In this document: positions 14,188 to 19,815 of the stretch, piece by piece
Position numbering within the stretch: position 1 is the first letter of the stretch
Layout of the letters: each line of letters starts with the position of its first letter
From: Lachnospiraceae bacterium UBA5899
GTDB taxonomy: Bacteria > Bacillota > Clostridia > Lachnospirales > Lachnospiraceae
NCBI GenBank assembly: GCA_002432425.1
Contig: DJEL01000021.1
Location: forward strand, 1 to 19,815
Length of the DNA: 19,815 bases
Direction of reading: 5' to 3'
The notes under the pieces: generated by a model
Told to the model about the DNA's origin: nothing
The model's input: only the letters and a program-made list of their open reading frames with translations
Database searches by the model: none
Position numbers and translations under genes: made by a program

Positions 14188-14886
14188 GTGAAAAAGAAAT
14201 TTGAATGGAAGAGTTTTTATCTCAAGTACCGCCATGCCATTCCGGCCATCATTTACGGCATCATTTATCTGACATGGTTCAGCTATCTGGAGAAAACGGT
14301 GACGAGCCAGTACCGGGTCATACATGTAGCGCTGGATGACATGATTCCTTTCTGTGAGGTATTCGTCATTCCTTACTTTTTATGGTTTGCGTACATTGCA
14401 ACGGTTGTGGTTTTCTTCTTCTTTAAAGACAAAGAGGAATATTACAAAACCTGCCTGTTCCTGGCAACCGGCATGACCATTTTCTTAATCGTTTCCACTC
14501 TGTGGCCCAACGGTCAACACTTAAGACCTTATGTAATGCCCAGAGACAATATTTTCACCAGAATGGTGGCTGCCCTGTATAAGACAGATACGCCTACCAA
14601 CCTCTGGCCCAGCATCCATGTTTACAATTCCCTGGGTGTGCACATTGCCGTTATGAAGAGCAGGCATCTGGAAAATAAAAAAGGCATCCGCATCGGTTCC
14701 TTCATCCTTTGCGTATCCATTATCCTTTCCACCATGTTCATCAAACAGCATTCCGTCTTTGACGTTACCACCGCTTTCATTATGGCAGCCGTTATGTACG
14801 TGCTGGTTTACCGTTTTGATTTGGTATGTGCCATCAGACGTATGTTTCACCCGGACCGCAGCCGCGGACCTCAGGTTGAGTCTTAA
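14188..14886 (+). CDS. PAP2-family membrane phosphatase
   Basis: Integral membrane phosphatase of 232 aa from the GTG at 14188, with about six hydrophobic segments. The PAP2 motifs are present: HLRP (about 111-114), the PSIH tetrapeptide (about 141-144) and KQHSVFD (about 186-192) with the catalytic His and its Asp partner. Such enzymes remove phosphate from phosphatidate, polyprenyl diphosphate or related lipids, usually at the outer face of the membrane. The GTG has GGGAG eight bases upstream. A TTG at 14128 would add 20 residues but lies almost at the predicted transcription start. The gene has its own promoter behind the lipid kinase and ends at a strong terminator shared with the convergent glycosyltransferase. 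The substrate cannot be told from sequence. Confidence 0.87.
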   Translation: MKKKFEWKSFYLKYRHAIPAIIYGIIYLTWFSYLEKTVTSQYRVIHVALDDMIPFCEVFVIPYFLWFAYIATVVVFFFFKDKEEYYKTCLFLATGMTIFLIVSTLWPNGQHLRPYVMPRDNIFTRMVAALYKTDTPTNLWPSIHVYNSLGVHIAVMKSRHLENKKGIRIGSFILCVSIILSTMFIKQHSVFDVTTAFIMAAVMYVLVYRFDLVCAIRRMFHPDRSRGPQVES

Positions 14887-14889
14887 TAA

Positions 14890-14922
14890 AAAAGCGTATG
14901 AGCGAAATGCCCATACGCTTTT
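14890..14922. terminator. Bidirectional intrinsic terminator (PAP2 / glycosyltransferase)
   Basis: Arms AAAAGCGTATG (14890-14900) and CATACGCTTTT (14912-14922) form an eleven-base stem with an eleven-base loop. A and T runs on the two flanks make it usable from both sides. It fills the 44-base gap between the two convergent genes. Confidence 0.92.
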
Positions 14923-14930
14923 GTTATTTC

Positions 14931-15971
14931 TTAGTTAAAGTTAAAAATCTTCTGGCAGATCATATAGCCTTCCACGGAAAGCTTTCGGCCTCCCTTGCCC
15001 GGCAGGTTCATGAAACCGCCCATAATGCCGTTGCGCATCCAGGCGTATAAAAGCTTGTCCTTATCTTTTAAGTACTGCCACAGCTCTTTCTTGGCGTTAA
15101 GCTGCTCTTCCGTACCGGCACGCAGGCACAGTGCGGAGGAAACCGTCATGATAATTTCCAGATAATTTCTCATATACTGATGACGTCTCTTGCATTTGAT
15201 AATCTGGTTCTTATGCTCCGTATAGAAATCAATCATGATTTTATTGACTCTTATCTGCTGGTCTAAGCGGGAAATCATAACCGTTTCATTGACGGACTGG
15301 TCGGAACGTCCGATGTAATAGCGGTAAAAATTCACATCCAGATAATACATGGTATTTACATGTAAAAGGGGCTCAAACACATAGATGTTGTCCACATAGA
15401 AGGTGTGCTCCGGCAGATGCAGTCCGCAGTCCCTCAAAAGCTGGGTGCGGAAAATAACGGAATGCATCAGGATGTAATGTGCCTTCCTGAAATGTCTGCA
15501 GTCGTCCCAGGTAAACATCCTGTCCGTTGGCAGAATGCGGCGGTAATGCATAACCTTTTTACGCTTCTCCCCTTCTTTTTCGTAGACAAAGTTGCTTACC
15601 AGCATGTCCAACGCCTTGTCGCCGCCCGCAATGTCGCGCAGGGTGTCCAGAATCTTTTTGTAAGCTTCTTCCTGCACCCAGTCATCGGAGTCCACTACCT
15701 TGAAATACAGCCCCGAAGCGTTCTCAATACCCGCATTCACGGCAGAACCGTGACCGCCGTTTTCCTTATGAATTGCTTTAATGATACTGGGATATTTTGC
15801 CGCATATTCATCTGCAATTTCCGCAGTATTATCCTTGGTGGAGCCATCGTCCACAATCAGGATTTCCACATCTTCTCCTCCCTTTAACAGGGATTCAATG
15901 CATTTTCCCATGTATGCTGCCGAGTTATAGCATGGTATTGCAATGGATAAAAGTTTCATAATTGTTTTCAT
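14931..15971 (-). CDS. Family 2 glycosyltransferase
   Basis: Cytosolic GT-A fold glycosyltransferase of 346 aa (GT2, PF00535). The N-terminal strand LLSIAIPCYNS (about 7-17) is followed by EILIVDDGSTKDNT (about 36-49), which binds the nucleotide sugar. HKENGGHGSAVNAGI (about 68-82) and the metal-binding VVDSDDWV (about 92-99) come next. No membrane segments are evident, so it probably modifies a cell-wall, teichoic or exopolysaccharide precursor. The start is ambiguous: AGGAGG is only one base before the ATG at 15971 and 13 bases before the in-frame ATG at 15959, which gives the family-typical start MKLLSI. It lies 18 bases after the SfsA-MutY gene and is the last gene of the leftward cluster. 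Donor and acceptor are unknown. Confidence 0.9.
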   Translation of the reverse strand: MKTIMKLLSIAIPCYNSAAYMGKCIESLLKGGEDVEILIVDDGSTKDNTAEIADEYAAKYPSIIKAIHKENGGHGSAVNAGIENASGLYFKVVDSDDWVQEEAYKKILDTLRDIAGGDKALDMLVSNFVYEKEGEKRKKVMHYRRILPTDRMFTWDDCRHFRKAHYILMHSVIFRTQLLRDCGLHLPEHTFYVDNIYVFEPLLHVNTMYYLDVNFYRYYIGRSDQSVNETVMISRLDQQIRVNKIMIDFYTEHKNQIIKCKRRHQYMRNYLEIIMTVSSALCLRAGTEEQLNAKKELWQYLKDKDKLLYAWMRNGIMGGFMNLPGKGGRKLSVEGYMICQKIFNFN

Positions 15972-15989
15972 TCCTCCTGTTTAGCGGAT

Positions 15990-17768
15990 TTATAATATAT
16001 ATGACGCATACGCTGCAAACGCAGACGGTATGGCATATTTTTTCTGTACTTCTTCGGAACGTTCAAAAATCCACTGTTCCTTTTTGACGGCCTGCGTGCG
16101 GTCGGAAAGCTCGTCCACGCGCACCTGGTATCCCCACATATGCCATTCCTTATGGGAAAACACATGCACCGCATCCGTAAGTCTTACCACCCTGACGATG
16201 GGCATACCTCTTTTTTTGAAAAAAGCAGTGACTTCTTCCGGTGAAAGATGCCCTTCCGTGTTGGGAAATTCATATAGCCCTGCCAAAAGTCCTTTGTCCG
16301 GTCTTTTGTGAAGTGCCGTCTTTTCCTCATCCTGCAGGATAAAAACTGTTTTTTCCTCTATTGTACGGCCTTTTTTTGCGCTCTTTACCGGGAACTCGCT
16401 CTGTCTTCCGGCATGGTACGCCGCACAGATATGGGAAAGGGGGCATGCCTCACAATGAGGAGCACCGTTGGGGATGCAGACCATGGCGCCGATTTCCATC
16501 ATGGCCTGATTAAAATCACCGGCACGTTTAGGCATGGCTGCCAAAAGCTCCTCTTCCAGGCTTTTCTTTACCTTCGGCTGCGCAATATCGTCCGTTCTCA
16601 TAAAAAGTCTTGCGATGACCCGCAGTACATTGCCGTCCACCGCCGGAACCGGTATGCCGAAGGCAATGGAAGCAATCGCTCCCGCCGTATAGCTGCCGAT
16701 ACCCTTAAGCTTCAAAAGCTCCTCTGCGGAAGCCGGCATTTCTCCGCCGTATTCCGTCATAATCTGGATGGCTGCTGCCTTTAAGTTCCGGGCACGGTTG
16801 TAGTAGCCCAACCCTTCCCAGAGCTTTAAGAGCACATCCTCTTCCACCTCGGAAAGACTTTTAATATCCGGCAGAGCCTTCATGAAACGCTCAAAATATG
16901 GCTTCACGGCTTCCACTCTGGTCTGCTGGAGCATAATCTCGGAAACCCAGACCCGGTATGGGGTCGGTTCCTCTCTCCACGGCAAAATCCGTCTGTTAGT
17001 ATCATACCATTTTAAGAGCGGTTTGGGAATATCCCCCACTGTGAAATTAAGATTTTCATCAGAATTTTCTAAGGAATTTTCCTCATCTGAGAGTCTTATT
17101 TTCACTTTATCCTGTATTTCCATACAATCTTTGCCGATAAAGCAGTCGTATGCAAGGATATGCACACCGGCTTTCTCTGCCTTTTTCAGCGCCTCCGCAA
17201 AAGCAGGCTGCATGGCGGCATTGGGCGTAAAATAATCCACATCCTTCATCTGGATAACAAACAGAATATACGCCTCATATCCGCCCTTTTTTGCCTCCAT
17301 CATCTCTTCCACATGCTTTAACGCCCGTTCGGACGGAGCATCGGGAAACATGACGCAGTTATTCTCTTCTAAAGTAACTCCCTTGACCTCCATGAAAATC
17401 TTTTTGTCCGGCGTCTCCATATAAAAATCGAACCGGGAATTACCGTATTTTGTTTCCGGACGCAGCAAACACAGGTCCGGGAAGAGTATTTTTTTTCTAA
17501 GCCACTCTTCCACAGCCCTGTTGGGTGCCTGGGAATCCATATTGATAAGCCTGCCCTGCTTTTCCACCGCCACAAGGTCATATGCCGTACTTCTTGTCCT
17601 GCTGTCGCTTCGCTCTAAATAAACCGGTGCATGCTCCGTCAGAAGCTCCCGGCACCTGCCGGTATTTTTCACATGCACCTTTTCCCGCCTGCCGTTTATC
17701 TCGGCATAGGCTATAAAACGGTTGGAGCGCTCCAAAAAAGTGCCCTCCACAATATCATGATACTTCAT
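15990..17768 (-). CDS. mutY: SfsA-MutY fusion: SfsA-type nuclease domain plus A/G-specific adenine glycosylase
   Basis: A 592-aa protein with two complete domains. Residues 1-225 are SfsA: NRFIAYAEINGR, HVKNTGRCREL, SRFDFYM (about 111-117), FMEVKGVTL (about 125-133) and FPDAPSERALKHVEEM (about 141-156), including the nuclease-like Asp and Glu-x-Lys. A polar linker (about 227-245) leads to MutY (about 247-592). MutY removes adenine opposite 8-oxoguanine. Its catalytic Glu277 lies in VWVSEIMLQQTR, the HhH in LKGIGSYTAGAIA (about 354-366) and the catalytic Asp378 in PAVDGN. The [4Fe-4S] cysteines are 431, 439, 442 and 448. The first spacing is seven residues, not six as in E. coli. The NUDIX-like 8-oxoG domain has the FSH loop at 537-539. 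The start overlaps the nucleotidase stop by 14 bases with only a weak ribosome binding site, so translation is probably coupled. The frame is continuous, so this is a fusion and not a frameshift artefact. Confidence 0.95.
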   Translation of the reverse strand: MKYHDIVEGTFLERSNRFIAYAEINGRREKVHVKNTGRCRELLTEHAPVYLERSDSRTRSTAYDLVAVEKQGRLINMDSQAPNRAVEEWLRKKILFPDLCLLRPETKYGNSRFDFYMETPDKKIFMEVKGVTLEENNCVMFPDAPSERALKHVEEMMEAKKGGYEAYILFVIQMKDVDYFTPNAAMQPAFAEALKKAEKAGVHILAYDCFIGKDCMEIQDKVKIRLSDEENSLENSDENLNFTVGDIPKPLLKWYDTNRRILPWREEPTPYRVWVSEIMLQQTRVEAVKPYFERFMKALPDIKSLSEVEEDVLLKLWEGLGYYNRARNLKAAAIQIMTEYGGEMPASAEELLKLKGIGSYTAGAIASIAFGIPVPAVDGNVLRVIARLFMRTDDIAQPKVKKSLEEELLAAMPKRAGDFNQAMMEIGAMVCIPNGAPHCEACPLSHICAAYHAGRQSEFPVKSAKKGRTIEEKTVFILQDEEKTALHKRPDKGLLAGLYEFPNTEGHLSPEEVTAFFKKRGMPIVRVVRLTDAVHVFSHKEWHMWGYQVRVDELSDRTQAVKKEQWIFERSEEVQKKYAIPSAFAAYASYIL

Positions 17769-18771
17769 GTATAACTCTTTCTATCCTATATATTTTGTCA
17801 GTCGCTGCCGGCTCTTCGTTCTCCGCCGCTTTCTCTTCTTTGGGAACCTCTGTAATTGCCGGCACCCTTGCCGAAGGAACCACCTCCGCCGCAGGCCCTA
17901 CATGCACCTGCTGGTCATCAAAGAAAATCTGCGCCCCGAAGGCTGCCAGCACATCTCTTTTCGTCACTCCGCCCAGAAAGCATGCCTCATCTATACGGAC
18001 GTTCCATGCCCGCAGGGTGCGGATTACCCGCTCGTGGGCGGGGGCACTCCTTGCCGTAACAAGTGCCGTCCTTATGGGCGACTCCCCCGGCGCATATTCC
18101 TGCTGCCAGTCGGAAATGGTATGCAGAAATCTGGCAAAGGGACCGGCGCAAAGCGGAATGTCCGCCTTCTTTCTCTCACTGCTTTCAAAGGCTTCCAGTC
18201 CTTCTTTTCGGAAAACATTCTCTGCTTCATCGGAAAAAATAACCGCATCCGCATCAAAGGCAATCCTGATTTTGCCGTCCGAAGGGCTTTCCTTATAGTG
18301 GTTTCCTTCTCCGCAGACAATACCGGCAGCAATGCCCGCCTCTATGGCAGCCCGCACATCCTCCTCACAGGCGGACAGAAACAAATCCGTCCGAAACGCG
18401 GCAAGGTACGGCGCCATCGGTGCTCCGCTCGTAAAAAAGGACCGGGTGATATCCAATCCGTAATGCTCTATGGAACGGAAAATCCGAAGCGAAATGTCCG
18501 GGCTGTTTTTCGACATGAGCACCACCTCCACCCGGTTGCCGAATGCATGGCGCCCGGTGACGTCTATTCCGGTGGTAACATTTAAAGACAACAGTGCTTT
18601 TATCAGGGAGAACCCCGGGCCGGGCTTTAAGATTTCCGTCTCGTGCTCCCTCTGGTACTTCGCATAGGCTTCCACGCCTTCTTCTTCAAAAATCCGGTTC
18701 TCCGTCCGCAAATCAAATAGCGCTCTTGTGGAGATGCCGATAATCAGTCTGTTTTCCAAGCTGTATGCCAT
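17755..18771 (-). CDS. 5'-nucleotidase, HAD-like (PF06189, cytosolic NT5C1-related)
   Basis: Cytosolic nucleoside monophosphate phosphatase family, 338 aa. N-terminal family features are LIIGISTRALFDL (about 9-21) and the LKPGPGFSLIKALLSLN stretch (about 48-64). The HAD catalytic motifs are FDADAVIFSDEAE (about 172-184), with the nucleophile Asp173, then ALVTARSAP (about 236-244), and Lys271 with FFDDQQVHVGPA (about 283-294). The tail (about 300-338) is Glu/Ala-rich and probably disordered. GGGAG lies six bases before the ATG at 18771. The 3' end overlaps the SfsA-MutY start by 14 bases, so the two are made together. Members dephosphorylate nucleoside monophosphates such as AMP or IMP. The specificity here is not readable. 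Whether it cleans damaged nucleotides alongside MutY is speculation. Confidence 0.88.
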   Translation of the reverse strand: MAYSLENRLIIGISTRALFDLRTENRIFEEEGVEAYAKYQREHETEILKPGPGFSLIKALLSLNVTTGIDVTGRHAFGNRVEVVLMSKNSPDISLRIFRSIEHYGLDITRSFFTSGAPMAPYLAAFRTDLFLSACEEDVRAAIEAGIAAGIVCGEGNHYKESPSDGKIRIAFDADAVIFSDEAENVFRKEGLEAFESSERKKADIPLCAGPFARFLHTISDWQQEYAPGESPIRTALVTARSAPAHERVIRTLRAWNVRIDEACFLGGVTKRDVLAAFGAQIFFDDQQVHVGPAAEVVPSARVPAITEVPKEEKAAENEEPAATDKIYRIERVIHEVS

Positions 18772-18822
18772 AGTCTTCTCCCATCCTTTCCATACCCGTG
18801 GTGAAGGCCGGCACCCTGCTGG

Positions 18823-19284
18823 TTATCTTAGCCGGCTGCCCTCAAATTTCTTTTTGGTAAGCAGACAGTTTTTCAGGCTGTAATATCTGTCCTCTATTCT
18901 GCCCTCCGGCACTTCCACATCGCATGCCACCGCCATGGTGTTAATCATGTCATCCGTAATCCGGTGCTTTAAGGCGGATAAAATATTCAGTCTGTCCTCG
19001 CAGTTGTCAGCGTCCAGAAACTCCAACACCATAGGGTCCAATGTCATTTCTTCCGGTTCCTGCAATTCAAACCGGTGCTCCTGCGCGGCATCGGGATATT
19101 TTCCCTTATCAAGTACCGCACAGAAATCGCCAAGCGGTCTGGCATAAACTTTTCCTTCCCCGTAAAGAGCCTGATAGATTACCAGCTCCTCGCCCGTTTC
19201 CGAATGCTCTGCCACCGTCATCACCTGGTATAAATTGCCCTTAAAATGTTTGTAAACTTCATTTGCTTTGGGAATACGAGCCAT
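18823..19284 (-). CDS. DUF1653 domain protein
   Basis: Small soluble protein of 153 aa. Residues about 8-62 match the DUF1653 pattern: YKHFKGNLYQVMTVAEHSET, then ELVIYQALYGEGKVYARPL, then F. This is a compact beta-rich fold of unknown function that is widespread in bacteria. The rest (about 80-153) is a helical region without a name I recognise, ending in a Lys-rich stretch. I start at the ATG at 19284, with GAGGAG five bases upstream, rather than the ATG at 19308. The gene lies 51 bases before the nucleotidase and 60 bases after the small membrane protein, all in one direction. A TATAAT at 19315-19320 may give it an internal promoter. I cannot assign a function. Confidence 0.85.
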   Translation of the reverse strand: MARIPKANEVYKHFKGNLYQVMTVAEHSETGEELVIYQALYGEGKVYARPLGDFCAVLDKGKYPDAAQEHRFELQEPEEMTLDPMVLEFLDADNCEDRLNILSALKHRITDDMINTMAVACDVEVPEGRIEDRYYSLKNCLLTKKKFEGSRLR

Positions 19285-19314
19285 AATTTCTCCTCTCATT
19301 TCAGGCATTCTTCC

Positions 19315-19320
19315 ATTATA
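19315..19320 (-). promoter_or_regulatory. Possible internal -10 before the DUF1653 gene
   Basis: On the minus strand TATAAT occurs 31 bases before the ATG at 19284. No good -35 lies 16-18 bases upstream, so it may be a weak or activator-dependent promoter, or chance. Confidence 0.3.
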
Positions 19321-19344
19321 GTCCCCGTCCCGCGATAATTCTAA

Positions 19345-19716
19345 TCAGGAAATCGAAAAGGTAAACGAAACTTCTTCCTTTTGAAAAGCTTCCTCTTCCA
19401 TCGCTTTCTGCAAAAGCTCCTGCACAAGCGCTTCTTTTTCCTCATCCGCAAGTACTGCCAGCCTGCGATGGTGAAGAAATACCGTGTATTCCCTTCTGCC
19501 GTCCTCGTAGGTGACACGGTTGCACATAACACCGCTGTCGGGGTAACCTGTTTTATTTAAATATTCTCTTACATCCTCTACATACTGCTGCTCCAGTGCC
19601 GCATAGTGCTCTTCTTTCATGCGCTCACTGCTCTCGCTTTTCACAATGCCCGCCGCTGACAGCCATACCGCCAGAATAAGTAAAACCGTAACTCCTGCAA
19701 ATACTGTATTTTTCAT
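19345..19716 (-). CDS. Small membrane-anchored protein of unknown function
   Basis: Protein of 123 aa with one N-terminal hydrophobic helix (about 5-24), followed by a Glu/Lys-rich region outside or inside the membrane. The helix has no lipobox cysteine. The Ala-Ala-Gly at its end could be a signal peptidase site, so it is either a membrane anchor or a secreted protein. Residues about 60-90 (YPDSGVMCNRVTYEDG and then YTVFLHHRRL) look like beta strands, and about 92-114 is strongly helical and acidic. I do not recognise a family. AGGAG lies five bases before the ATG at 19716, and the same strand continues into DUF1653, the nucleotidase, SfsA-MutY and the glycosyltransferase. Bases 19717-19815 hold no gene I can call. 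The end of an upstream leftward gene may lie there. Confidence 0.75.
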   Translation of the reverse strand: MKNTVFAGVTVLLILAVWLSAAGIVKSESSERMKEEHYAALEQQYVEDVREYLNKTGYPDSGVMCNRVTYEDGRREYTVFLHHRRLAVLADEEKEALVQELLQKAMEEEAFQKEEVSFTFSIS

Positions 19717-19815
19717 AACCGCTCCTGCCCTTCTTCCCGAAAACCTCTGCCTTCCGCAGCGGCTTTCTTCCTATCTGTTTCTCTCTTATGAAGCCCTTGA
19801 ATGAAAAACTAAAAC

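Noticed and set aside
17767..18585. 272-codon open frame on the plus strand
   Set aside because: It is antisense to the 5'-nucleotidase, has an Arg/Cys/His-rich composition typical of a shadow frame, and has no plausible domain.
18790..18845. GCCGGC-containing hairpin between the DUF1653 and nucleotidase genes
   Set aside because: The self-complementary hexamers are separated by about 20 bases with no T run, and the stem overlaps coding sequence. It is not a convincing terminator.
19717..19815. C-terminal end of an upstream leftward gene at the right edge
   Set aside because: More than one minus-strand frame stays open for part of this stretch, and none has recognisable sequence, so no gene can be assigned.

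Overview
The window looks like chromosomal, vertically inherited DNA from an anaerobic low-to-mid-GC Firmicute, most likely a member of the Lachnospiraceae. This rests on the Clostridia-type gene set (hemZ, hisS, aspS, DegV, PhoU-tailed Na/Pi transporter, SfsA-MutY fusion, DUF1653), strong AGGAGG-type ribosome binding sites, TTGACA/TATAAT-type promoters and U-tailed intrinsic terminators. I see no rRNA, tRNA, CRISPR array, insertion sequence or phage gene. Sixteen protein genes fill nearly all of the 19.8 kb, and no gene-free gap exceeds about 210 bases.

Layout. (1) 1-2832: a leftward Na+/phosphate cotransporter with its own promoter, preceded by a leftward LysR-type regulator. (2) 2955-4923: divergent from lysR, a two-gene rightward operon of a cytidylate-kinase-like protein and a MATE exporter. 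The lysR promoter and the operon promoter overlap on one palindromic -10 element, next to a perfect T-N11-A dyad. (3) 4994-8840: a leftward hisS-aspS-phosphopantetheinyl transferase operon, convergent with MATE over a shared terminator. (4) 9050-9949: a rightward DegV (FakB-like fatty-acid-binding) gene whose consensus promoter has a palindrome in its spacer, convergent with hemZ over another shared terminator. (5) 10040-12910: leftward hemZ and glyA, each with its own promoter, glyA ending at a clear terminator. (6) 13051-14886: rightward lipid kinase (DagK/YegS type) and a PAP2 phosphatase, with an inverted-repeat-rich promoter region between them. (7) 14931-19716: a leftward cluster of small membrane-anchored protein, DUF1653 protein, HAD-type 5'-nucleotidase, SfsA-MutY fusion and family 2 glycosyltransferase, convergent with the PAP2 gene over a shared terminator.

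How the genes relate. Most are housekeeping: translation (hisS, aspS), one-carbon metabolism (glyA), carrier-protein activation (PPTase), lipid turnover (DegV, lipid kinase, PAP2), phosphate uptake, and DNA repair (MutY). The most distinctive items are the SfsA-MutY fusion translationally coupled to a nucleotidase, the LysR / kinase-like / MATE divergon with its regulatory architecture, a FapR-like operator candidate over the degV promoter, and a histidyl-tRNA synthetase whose motifs resemble the archaeal/eukaryotic branch. I found nothing I can defend as an entirely new biological system. The candidates below are offered with tests that would support or sink them.
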